Shown here: positions 1 to 10,600 of the stretch, piece after piece
Layout of the letters: each line of letters begins with the position of its first letter
Position numbering within the stretch: the first letter of the stretch is position 1
The notes under the pieces: generated by a model
What the model was told of the DNA's origin: nothing
The model's input: the letters and a program-made list of their open reading frames with translations, nothing else
Database searches by the model: none
Origin: Macquaria australasica
Taxonomy: Eukaryota; Chordata; Actinopteri; Centrarchiformes; Percichthyidae
Assembly: GCA_005408345.1 (NCBI GenBank)
Contig: SEMN01000010.1
Coordinates: 2,959,501-3,023,500, forward strand
DNA length: 64,000 nucleotides
Direction: 5' to 3'
Program-made: the position numbers and the translations under genes

Positions 1-2280
1 AGAGGGACCGGTGATGAGGTGGAGCTCAGGTACTTTACTGTTCCTTGTCACACACAATTGCCTGGACATCTGGGTGATTGATGTCATCCCTAAAGATGGT
101 CTCCCCATGCCTCAATGCCCAGTCGTGAAAGAAGTTCCCCTTAAGAGATTAATTAGACTCATAAATTATTTAATCAATGACTTGTCCTCATTTCCCAAAA
201 GTTTAATGATCTGAGTTTCGTTAGTATTTGAGTCAGATCCTGGCCATTGATCTTTGAAATTTGATGTACTGAAAAGTGTCAGCGGCGTAACAAGACTGAA
301 ACTGTGTAATCGCAGTTTTTCCCTCCCTGTTCTACCTGCATTCATCACTCTTCCTCGCTATTTCCTGCAATGAATGTAAATGTTCTGACATCTGTTTTTC
401 ACCTTTATGCACGCATGGAGGCAAGAATAATCACACAAACACACACATACACACTGTGCATGAGTCATAGGTACACAGGGATGCAAATAAAGTTTTCACA
501 AATCTCTTTTGAAGAGATTTACTGTGAAAGATTTAAGCGTTAAAATTCTAAAAAAGCGACAGAGATTTCCCTGCATGACCTGCTATGCTGAACTGTGCTT
601 TGCAAATGATCCCTATCGTGGCTAAAGAACATAAATGACTTAGTGCAAACTGATAAATCCTGTGGCCTCATCTGTGTTCTGACTAAATAAATGTGCAGTG
701 AAACATGTGCTTTGATTAATTAAACAAATAAGCACAGAGTGGGCCTTCTATATAGCAATGCACAAGCCTTTGATGGCACTGTATAATATGAACCATAACA
801 TTTTCTGATATATCCAAATTGATATGCTTCATGCGGAGGGAAGGACACATGAAAATGAAACCAATGTTCTTTTTCACCCCAGATACTGACCTACTTTTTA
901 GAACAGTCAATTTGAGCATTTGATCATAGTAATAGTAATTACTACTCTCTTTACGTAATTTCTTCTTAAAAGGAAATTCATCCTTGAGTTTCTTTTTTTC
1001 ATTTTGCACACCAGTTATACCAAATCATCCATACTGTATGTAATGCTTCATGTTCAGCCACTGCATCTGCTTACCATCATCTTACAAGAAGAGGTTCTTC
1101 CAAAACACTTTTGTCTCCCTCAGCTATTGTGTATTAGCATAGACTGAGCTCACGGCTTACATTTCTCTCTGCTAGCTTTGCTCCAAAAACCACGTTGCCA
1201 GCAGTACATGTCATTCATTGTTGTTTGAAGTCTTTACAGTATGAGTGCGCATGAGATATGTGTGAAACGTAACGCAGGGATAGGGGATGAAAGTGTGAGG
1301 ACGATTTGCTGTTGCCGGCTCAGAATGGAATGATGAGTGGTGACATAGCTCTAAATTGCAAATCGCTGTTTTTAGTCTCACTTCACTCTGCAAAGAGTCG
1401 CTTCACTGCAACAAGGCTATTTCATTTTTATTAAAAATAGCCTGTGCATGTCAGGCCTTTTACATAGGGAAAAATGGGAGATGGAGGCAGAGAGGGAATG
1501 GGTGGGGGGTGGTGGTGGATGTGATGGTGGTGGTAGAAGTACATTGGGAGGGGGCCAGCCTGGCTGGCTTAAACGACTGAGACATGGACAGATTCTGTTC
1601 CATTTGAGCATCTCTGCCTTTCTCTCCTTCTGCCATTCGTCTTAATGCTTACAGAGCTCTCATCCATTCTCACTGCCTCTCTCCTGCTCCGTGCACACAT
1701 GGAAATCTCCTCAGTCTATCCAAATCAGACTGGTGAGGAGAGACCCACTGTACTCAGCACATCAGTCACCTCATTACAGTCAAGGCTTGACACAGCTTAA
1801 CCTTAAGTGATACCGCAGCATAACAACTGTGCTGAGCAAGTGTTTGGCCATGTACTTATTTGTCATATTAAAATGCTTGTGGTTACAAGGTGCTCTGTAT
1901 GTATCTATTTGTGTGTGTGTGTGTGTGTGCGCGCTTTTGTGAGAGAGTAGTTGTAGATAATTTCTTCTTTGACATTACATTGCGCTGTAAACACAGAAGG
2001 ACATTAAATTTCTCAAAGCACATGATGGCTTTTTGCAGCTTCTCTTTAGTCTCTGTCACACACAAACCCACCCACCCACACACACACACACTCACATCTG
2101 GACTGCTTATTAGGCTATATCTAGCAGAGATACACTAAACAGCCCGGGGCGTGACCTTGTCTTGTTAGAGCAAGCCAGGAAAATGACCTACTTGATGCAT
2201 GTTAATGTGATTTACACACTTGGTCTAACTATTATAATGAATGCAACGTCCCAAAATATTGCTGTCGGCTACTAACTGAG
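1..2280. other. Non-coding stretch, no gene seen
   Basis: No reading frame here looks like a protein; the longest are under 100 codons with no recognisable motif. The only structured elements are a short GT repeat at about 1911-1930 and scattered CA/GT runs near 2060-2090. Base composition is ordinary AT-rich fish intergenic DNA. Confidence 0.6.
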
Positions 2281-2900
2281 GTCCAGCGACCCCCATCATT
2301 TTTAGTAAGCCAGCGTCCCCGCGTGAAAGCGCACGCGGCAGGTGAGTATGGCGCGCATCAACCGAGCGCGCGCGCACATACACAAACGGTACCTCGCCAG
2401 AAAATTAGAAGGGAAGCACAGCATTAATCCGTACCATCTGTCAAAGCTTGGCGCTCAGTTCAGTCATTAAAAACATGGCTTGCTTAGCTCCAAATCTTTC
2501 TGTCAGCCGTATATTATTTCACCTAAACAGCTCGCTCACATCTGCTCGTGGCAGCAAAAGCAAAATGTTTGCTTCTGCTTATATGCGAACAGCTCCAAAC
2601 TGACAGTGAAACAGTTGGAGGCTGTGTATCCCCCCAAAATGAAAAACTGAACGATAAAGTAGCCGACGAGAGCCGACGAGAGGAAACTTGACCGTGTAGG
2701 AGTAAGAGGCTTCACCTAAATAAACTACTGAATCGTGAAGATATAAAAAGTCCTTTAGTAGAGTAGAATAGAGCTTACCGTGTGTTTGCAGCTCTGTTCT
2801 GCCGGTTCTCTGGTTTAACGGAGCTGAAGTGATCCAACGTGGGAAAGGATTCCGAGCTCTGTCCACTTAGCCCAGTCTCTCTCTCTTTCTGTGTCTCTCC
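2281..2900. promoter_or_regulatory. CpG-rich patch, possible divergent promoter with 5' non-coding exons
   Basis: Positions 2281-2400 are dense in CpG (runs of gcgcacgcgg and gcgcgcgcgc type) while the surroundings are CpG-poor. A strong plus-strand splice donor (cag|gtgagt) follows position 2341. A good minus-strand donor (cacg|gtaagc) follows position 2779 read on that strand, with a pyrimidine-rich stretch upstream at 2880-2950. Together these look like first non-coding exons leaving in opposite directions. From remembered human gene order, SMIM20 and RBPJ lie beyond the SEL1L3 start, which would fit a minus-strand gene continuing off the left edge. That identity is inference; no coding sequence of either gene is in the window. 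Confidence 0.35.
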
Positions 2901-4390
2901 CTCCCTCCCTCTCTCCGTGTTTCTGTCTCTCTGTCGTTCCCTCTCTCCATTAGTTTCTAACTATCTCAGGAAGACGATGGTCACCCTAAAAGCCTATACT
3001 ATTTTTGAGGATTCATAGTATAGACCACTACAGTACCACACAGACTCAATGTATACCCGTAATGACAAATCGACATTTTAGGTTGTCAGTTTGTTCACAT
3101 GTATTATTCTCAACAACATATAAATCGTTGAAGCTGCTTCAATATTTTATGGTTAGGCTATATCATTTCCTTGAAAGCAATCCTGTGTTTTGTAATCTGT
3201 TTAAGTATAGCCAGTCTGCATAATCATCTTCAATAAATAAGCATTTTCCCAGTTGTTCCACTCAGAAGCTGGATCAGGAAATTGCTACTCAAGGATACAT
3301 TAAAAGATGAAATTTCACCATTAGTGTTCTCCCACTTGCTAAAAACATGTCTACAATGTATGACTGTAATTACCCCCTTTCTTACCACTTTGATAGGATA
3401 TTTTATCCAGTGAGTTAAATGGATTAAAATTGATGGTCAATCTAATATAGTACATTTCTGTAATTCAGTCTCCCATTAAGTCTTCACTTTAAGTAGATTT
3501 TTATGAGTAAGTTCAATTCTCAGTCTCAGTTCCTTGAAAAAGAAAACCAACTTCAAACAAGACAATATAAATTTGTACTTACTAATCCAAATTTCAAGCA
3601 TGAATGTTCAAAACAACATCGTTTCATACTTTGTCTATATTTGTCAAGTCCTTTGGATGCCCAAGATCTAAAAATTAAGCCCAATGTATCTGTTTGGAAA
3701 TCAGGGTAACGTGAGGTTTCCCTCAAAAATATTAGGTATTGTGATATTTTTACATTCTGACATATTTTATCCCATACCTCCTGGAATAGATTATGTTTGT
3801 TTCTCACCCAAATGTTTAGGATATTTTTAAAGAGAATCTCAGCACAGCAGCAGAATCACATGCTTTGAGCATCTCTGCAAAGCAGTCTTGCTTTGCTCAT
3901 CGATGTTTCTTGATCATTCTTGAGTTCTGTCTCCTGACTAAGAAACATGAGAGCCTTTAAACAAGTGGTGGTGAGACAAGTGTTCACTGATATGACTAGA
4001 AAGCAAACTTGCCTCTGATCCCTTATACCACGCTGGGTACGGAGGTTTATTAATGCCAAAACTACAAAACTACAGCGTAAGCACAAAACAAAGACAAGCT
4101 GTAATCAATCTGCTAGTCAAGATGTGAGAGCACATAGGGACAAATTTACAAGTGCAAAACATGTTCTGAGCTCTGACTGTCAGCGGGGACTGTCAAACAA
4201 TATTTGGCAAATTTCTGGCTGTTAAGGTCATATGTTTTTAAAGTTCTTTTAGGCGAATTAAAAAACAGATATACTGATGCAACTTAGAAGGCAGAGTCTG
4301 TGAAATTTCACTTCTTGGTCAAATCCAGTGGCGTTTGCTCTGCACTCAGCCAGAGTTTGCATGCGAGGAGTAGAAACTGCCAAAATAGAA
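2901..4390. other. Non-coding stretch, nothing recognised
   Basis: No coding frame, repeat family or RNA gene could be supported here. Short frames on both strands have no family resemblance and no matching splice sites. Confidence 0.5.
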
Positions 4391-4464
4391 CGTTAGGGCT
4401 TCCTTTGCTTGCCCTCTTCAAAGCTTTTTAGCTTTGAAGAGGGCAAGCAAAGGAAGCCCTAACG
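4391..4464. repeat. Perfect 35-bp inverted repeat with 4-base loop
   Basis: Left arm 4391-4425 and right arm 4430-4464 are exact reverse complements over all 35 bases, separated by four T residues. The arms begin cgttagggct and end in the complementary agccctaacg. The next base pair outward does not match, so the palindrome stops sharply. Transcribed from either strand it would form a fully paired hairpin. It matches none of the window's repeated palindromic families. Confidence 0.95.
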
Positions 4465-5624
4465 CTCATTGAGTCACAGCTCTTCTTGCAGGCTCCAAAC
4501 TTTGATTACAATCACGAGTCTGTCATTGCTCGCTCTCTGAACTACTTGTTCTGTACTCACAAGTCTGTCCCTGCAAGCTTTCAAATCTGGACCACCAAAT
4601 TGGTCTCCACTTGTTTTTTGTTTTTCACTCACTCAGTAATTCTGTCATTAATGAACTTCCAAAGATGGAAATTATAAATGAGGTTGGGGAGGAAGGGAGG
4701 CTCTCCCCTCTTCCTCCCTCACAGCTGCATTCAGTCATACAGTAGTACTAGTGTAGGTTTGAGAAGACACTCAAATCTCTAATGCTGCACTGGAGATGTG
4801 CCGAGCATCATCATGCAACCCTGCCTGTAGTTTATTTCCTATAGTGGATGACACAGAGATATACAGGCGGATGCACACATATTCACACATTAGCCATTAA
4901 AACCTCAGTCATATATGGCACTTTATAAAAAATAAGCTCATCGTATCAGCATGTAGAACCACAGAATTTGAGGGCGTAGTTACACATTAAGCACCACTCC
5001 AACATTTTGATATGTTATAGCATAATTCATATGCTATAAGTTTTCTCCCAAATGATAAATTGCCTCACCTTTTTAAACATTCACCACCATATTTTAGCTG
5101 CCTGAAATGAAGTCTTAAAAGGCAGTGAGGATGAGGGTGAACAGCTCTGTACCTTTTGCCCTAATGTCCTTTGCAGCCATTGTCACTTAATTGTCACAAA
5201 TAATTACTAGTATGCTTAATTTACTACCAGACTGCTCAAACAGAATGAACAGGCAAGTTCAGCAACATTTCATTTATTCATTAATTTATTGAAGTGTCAA
5301 AGAAACTTCAGACGAGTTCTGACAGCAGACACAAATCAGTTTTCAACTCCTGACTGTTTATTACTACAGCTAAATTAGTTTCCTTATACACGGTGATACA
5401 TTATGACCCTCAGACTCCAGACATTTCGATTTCTGGACTATTCACTATTCACTTTTCTGCTTCTCTCTGTGTTTATGTGATTCAAGCCCATGCAGGACTG
5501 GTAGGTTGTAATTATCTCGCATTCTTGGAATGATTCATAATGTTTTAACGTCTAAATCAAAATGCCAGCCAGCAGTGTGCTGTTAGAATACATTTTATCA
5601 TCAGCGCAAACAAAACATCAGCTG
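4465..5624. other. Non-coding stretch downstream of psmb11
   Basis: No coding frame is supported. The stretch lies beyond the 3' end of psmb11 and contains AT-rich DNA with a short ttcattaatttattg segment near 5275 but no recognisable element. Confidence 0.5.
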
Positions 5625-5630
5625 TTTATT
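5625..5630 (-). terminator. Candidate poly(A) signal of psmb11
   Basis: The minus strand reads AATAAA about 170 bases beyond the psmb11 stop codon, a usual distance for a short 3' UTR. Inference from position only. Confidence 0.4.
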
Positions 5631-5800
5631 AGAGGGAACGATATGCCTTCCCAAATCATTTGAGAAATAGCCTGGAGGATGCAACTGCCAGTCCTGTTAA
5701 TTAATTTAGTATCTGCTGCAAAGATGCCATCACGTCTCTCCAAAATACTCCCCGATGTTTGTCTTTCTTTTCTCATGCCGTTTGTGTTTGTTTCATGTCT

Positions 5801-6979
5801 CTACTCAGACAGAGTCATGTCCTGTCTTCCTCTACTCTCTTGTCTTTCCTTTTCTCTGTAATATTCCTCTTTCAAATCCTCTCTCCTCCTGCGAGTCCAT
5901 CCTTTTGAGGAGATGTGATAGATGTCTACACAATTTCCTGAGTATGCATCCCTGTGTGTGGCCCTGTATACAGCCTCTCTGGCTATTGATGTGGCCTCGT
6001 CCACTGTCAGTCCCCACTGAACCCCTTGGTCCAAAATTGAGTAGGCATAGGGTGATCCCGAGCCCACAGAGAAGAGCGTTCCCTGCAGGCGAGTACCATC
6101 GCTACACACATAGTACAGACTGGGTCCAGAGAAACTCAGTTTCTTTCCGGCAATGCGCCATTGTCCACCACTTGTTGAAGAAGAGCTCTGAGTCTTTGTC
6201 TTTGCCAGAGAGGCCTTTTCAAGACTGGTATCTACAGACTTTCCAAGATCAGTCATTTGACTCTCTGTTGTTTCTCTACGACTACTGAGATCAATCTTTG
6301 CACCTCCGTGGTCATGGCATTCATCTACTTCTCCTCCATCCCACCCACACAGTGTGGCAGCCACACACAGCTCAGTTCCCTTAAACGGGTGAAGCATGTG
6401 GGAAAGCAATTTGGCAGCTCCGCTTGTGGACAACCGTCGGCCGTGGCGGAGTTGGTAGAGCCGCAGTTCTCGAGACAGAATCCGTTTCCAAAGGGCACAG
6501 TCGGCTGAAGTACCTGAAGTAGTACCCACCAAGTGACTGTGAATGGGCAGGATCTTCTGGGAGGCTGGGCATGCCACGAGCCCAGAGCAACTGGAACGAG
6601 TGTCTGCTGCAGCCAACACGCCGCCCTGAAACATGAAAGCCAGGGTGGTGGTGCCATGAGACATGGGAAAGGGCAGAGGGACAGACTGAGAGGAGGCCAG
6701 AGGAAGGCTTGTAGGCAAGGAGAGGGATGGTAAGATGGAGTCTTGAGATGAGTTGGCGCTGGAGCTCTGGACGGTGCTGATTTGCCCAAACTGTATCGGA
6801 CTTTCACCCAAGTACTCTGCAACTGGTATATAAAAATTAAACTGACTTGTGCTATTGCTAAAGGGCAAACCACTCACATAGTCACAACCAGTCTTCTTTC
6901 CAGAAGGCACTGAAGAACATTTGGTGGTTATACTGTCCAGAAAGATGTCCTGGAAATTGCACAGGTCCTGTAAAGCCAT
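5801..6979 (-). CDS. psmb11: Proteasome subunit beta type-11 (thymoproteasome beta5t), intronless
   Basis: A 392-codon single-exon gene. In mammals beta5t replaces beta5 in the 20S core of cortical thymic epithelial cells and shapes the peptides used for positive selection of CD8 T cells. The motif GTTTLAF at residues 109-115 marks the autocleavage site: Thr110 becomes catalytic Thr1. Mature Asp17 (AAADTR), Lys33 (ASQK) and the late Asp/Ser pair in HRDAYSG are all kept, so the subunit should be active. Mature residues 20, 31, 45 and 49 are Ser, Ser, Thr and Ser; these line the S1 pocket and are hydrophobic in beta5 but hydrophilic in beta5t. The segments DTRSSC, VACPAS and GTTSGTSADCA match mammalian beta5t as I remember it. 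Oddities: a propeptide of 109 residues, about twice the human one, and an extra block of about 70 Ser/Thr/Lys-rich residues (precursor about 215-284) between CGWD and the GPSLYYV strand. Lack of introns agrees with mammalian PSMB11. The gene diverges from sel1l3. Confidence 0.93.
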   Translation of the reverse strand: MALQDLCNFQDIFLDSITTKCSSVPSGKKTGCDYVSGLPFSNSTSQFNFYIPVAEYLGESPIQFGQISTVQSSSANSSQDSILPSLSLPTSLPLASSQSVPLPFPMSHGTTTLAFMFQGGVLAAADTRSSCSGLVACPASQKILPIHSHLVGTTSGTSADCALWKRILSRELRLYQLRHGRRLSTSGAAKLLSHMLHPFKGTELCVAATLCGWDGGEVDECHDHGGAKIDLSSRRETTESQMTDLGKSVDTSLEKASLAKTKTQSSSSTSGGQWRIAGKKLSFSGPSLYYVCSDGTRLQGTLFSVGSGSPYAYSILDQGVQWGLTVDEATSIAREAVYRATHRDAYSGNCVDIYHISSKGWTRRRREDLKEEYYREKERQESRGRQDMTLSE

Positions 6980-7000
6980 TGAATAAGATGATTTTTTTTC

Positions 7001-7016
7001 ATATATATTTATATCA
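7001..7016 (-). promoter_or_regulatory. AT-rich TATA-like stretch upstream of psmb11
   Basis: Read on the minus strand this is ATATAAATATATAT, 22-37 bases before the start codon. It could be a TATA element only if the 5' UTR is extremely short; otherwise it is merely AT-rich leader sequence. Confidence 0.2.
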
Positions 7017-7681
7017 GTCGTCTGACATTGGTTTGTATGCCATCTAGAGTTGTAGATTGTCTATTTTAACAGCAGTCACCCTTTATATAGATAACAAGAC
7101 CACGTTCATCTACGTGTGGTCATCTAAAACAACCCATCAGCAGCATTTACCAACGCCTCATTCCCTTGATTTTGAAGCATCAACAGTCAGCAGCCCATGG
7201 GTAATTAGTTTTGGCTGCGATATCAGGTTGTTTTTCAGATCAGATTTCTTCAAAGTCTTGTGTGGGCGTAGGCCAAAGAAAGAATGCAGGGTGATGGCAA
7301 GGCCTTGGCTTGAGCACATCAAATTAAGTTAGACTCTGAGCTTTGATGAATCACTCCCATGGAAAGTTCCCTAACAGAATCAGGAATAAAATCAAAAAAA
7401 AGAGTCAAACAACATTTTTGTTACACAGCAGAGACAATGTCGCCAAGCCCAAAAGGCAATTTATGCAAATGTCTGAACTTGCAACACCAGAATATCAGGT
7501 AAGCCTGCATCACACAGGGTGTATGCTCACAGAGCTGCCACCTGTTTAGGAAGTACACTGCCAGGTGTAAACATTGTTTTACACATTTCTGACTTTATTT
7601 GTTTGAATGGATTACTAATGAACTCAAGGATTACATGTTTGTTTTTACGTTTGAATTAATCTTAAACTGAAAAACCTCAAA

Positions 7682-10600
7682 ATGAACATGTTACTCTCCA
7701 TTTTTGGATATGTCTTCACTGCTGCTATTATAATGGTAAGAAACTCTGTTACACTTTACTGTAATTACAGTGATAACCCTGATATCAGTTGTTGAAAGTT
7801 TAAAGCAGCTGTAATCCATATTTTTATAGTAACAATGTTGTAATGTTGAAGGGGTCGCTTGACGTGACAAACCTACAGAGGATCATTACCTTAATCTTTC
7901 AGCTCACTGTTTAGCTGTCCGGCTGCAACTTTTCTGTTTAAGTTCTTGCTCTCATAGGGTCGTTTGCGACTGCTGCAGGCAGCTGTTTTCAGCGGAAAAG
8001 CTCTAAAAACCCACTGTACACTACCTGCTAAGCAGACAGACACAGTTAGCAACTAGCTGGTGAACATAGTGGAGCATTTAGCAGCTAAATAGACAGATGT
8101 TTCCCTCTGGAGTTGATATAAAACAAAACACAGCAAACAAGAGAGTGAATATTGGACTTACATTTGCCAGGTTGCCAGAAACACGACCCCAAATGAATGC
8201 TAATGTTGCTTCCTAACTGTTTGCTAGTTTGTCATATCAACTTAAAAGGTGATTATTAGCCCCATTCGGGACTGTCTCATCCACTGCATGGGAGACAGTT
8301 GCCGCAATTTTCTGGCCAAGAAAATCAGTTAATGCAGGTTTAACCAAGCGAACGTCCTCTTGAGAATATGTCTTCTGGCAACATATCCATGTTTCCTGCC
8401 TAATTTGTCTGAGTGAAAAAGACTGCTAGCCTGTTTTTCTGCATATTCACTTTTAATTTTATTTACATATATTTCACTTCACCCAGGGACACTGTGTGTT
8501 ACATTCAACCTCCTCACCCCAGACTGGTGAGAGCCTGCCTTACAATTTCATAAGGTTTGACTTAGCCCCTGACGAAGTGGTAGATGGCTCAGTGGTCCAT
8601 GTGCGGTATCAATGCTCCAGGCCATGTCAGCTTGCAGTGGAGGTGGTGACGTCCACATTAAGGAAGACAGATTTAGTGGTCTTCAGGAGGAAATGGATCA
8701 GCAGCACAACCCGAGTCTACAGGATTCACCAGGTGCTGCTCAGATTGCCTCCATCCATTTTATATAAACAGGACTTTTTCAACAGGCACATTTTGGACGT
8801 CCAAAATGTGACAGTTTGTGCTTGGTTAGACCATCTTAATGATGGCGGTGAACCCGGAACATACCAGGGCTCCATGTTGAGGTTTTATAAAGTGCTGCAG
8901 ATAAAGCCACTCTCAGGGCGTCCAACTAAACCTCCCACTGAGTGCCCTTCATGGTCTGCTCAACTGATGTGGCAGATGACGAGAAACAGAATTTATCATT
9001 GTCCACACGAGTCAGGTCAGACCCTTAATCACATTTTTTCACATTGCTCCCCTCCTATCTTTATTACTGAAACTTTTAATATTGTGTATGTAATCATTTG
9101 CTGTTTTGCTTGTACATAGACATAGTCGATATGCTAAAGTTTCCCCTGGCAAGTACTGGTGAGCACTTTGGAGTGGTCCGCAGGTTCCAGCCTTTTATCG
9201 ACAAAGCCCTGGAGAGAGACCGTCTTCACGCTGTGACACAGCCCAGGTTGGACTTAAACTTCACACACTCACTTCTCATTTAGTTCATTTTAGCTGGAGC
9301 TTATTCTGTATGAAGTTCAACTACACAGGATGAAAAAAAATCTCCAGCAGGGTCTCCAAATGTTGTATCAAATTCTTAAGAAAAGTTAAATACTGTACAG
9401 GTGTACAATAAAAATAAATAATCCTGACAGAACTCAGCATATTGCCTCAAATGTACAGTATATAATGCTGGTGGTTTGTGTTGATATCAGCAGATTCATG
9501 GACCACAGGTCAGTGATTGTTTCCTTTTCAGTGCTGGCAGCTGTTATAACACACTCCACTTTTAGTTTTACTTCACTGTCATTACAAATGACTTTACAAG
9601 CCTCACAAAGCCTCTTCAACAGAGCATATAAGCTTTTTATTTACGGTCAATGACAGACAGCGAGGTCAGTCATTTTTAGTAGATAGAGCTGCGTTGTAAA
9701 TTCAACCTCATGCTTCAGCGGCCGATGAAATGATTTGTCAAATCATGTTTCGTTGCTTGGTTTCCAGCGTTACCTTATCTGTGTGGCTCTACCTACTGAA
9801 ATGGTGTCACAAGAAGCTCTGTGGGATCATCCATCATGTTGACAGGAAAAATGTATACGACTCCGTTCTAATGCAGCTTACAGACACAGGTGGGTCACAG
9901 CAGCATGTGGGTACACCTGATACCAGTTTAGGGGATTAGTTTGAGGTATCATGAGATGATTGTGAGTGATGATGTGTGTTTTGTGAGACTGTGGAACAGA
10001 CTGTGTTATGTATTAATAAAGAGTTTTAGATCTCCTGTGGTGAAATATATGACTGTCATATCTTCTGTGTAGGGAAAGTCATAATTCAGGCACGTGTGAC
10101 AACAGGAGAAGATGAAGCTTTCCAAGCCCATGTAGTGTTGCCCCTGTGGAAATGGATTAGATTGGACTGTTACATACAGGACTCAAAGGTATAGAACCTC
10201 AGCGTGTGCCTCTGGGAGGTGGGATAAGGGATAGAAATCAAAATACAGCTCGGGGCAACATCTTCTAGACATCCTTTCTCTTCTGGGTTTCGTTCGGTGG
10301 CCTTGCTTTGCAGTGTTTGATTTCCTTTTGGAACAGCTGTAAGATCCTGAAAGATGGTTCCTTTCCAGCTGGGAAACTCCAGGCGATTGCAGTGTGTACT
10401 ATTTGGAATCGTTCACAGCTGAGTTTTTTTTTTTTTTTCCTCTGTTTTCTCCATGAGCTCATGCATTATTATGTCTGACTTTCAGGTGCTGCTGGATGCA
10501 ACATGGGATGATGAAACCCGCAAATATGTATATAAGTAAGACGTGTTGTGGATTTTTTTCAAAAGATGCTTTATGTCAGTTCTAATTTAAATGTTGTGAA

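Noticed and set aside
1883..2138. Paired frames over GT/CA-rich DNA
   Set aside because: They translate dinucleotide repeats (runs of VCVCVC or HTHTHT) and are not genes; the same applies to frames at 33501-33737, 52167-52400, 58112-58399 and 60280-60688.
6437..6490. tRNA-like A-box (tggcggagttggtagagc) on the plus strand
   Set aside because: It is antisense to conserved psmb11 coding sequence, and no acceptor stem or matching B-box at the right distance follows.
5755..6873. Long overlapping frames on both strands around psmb11 (for example 177 codons plus, 182 codons minus)
   Set aside because: They are shadows of the psmb11 gene in other frames and lack its conserved motifs.
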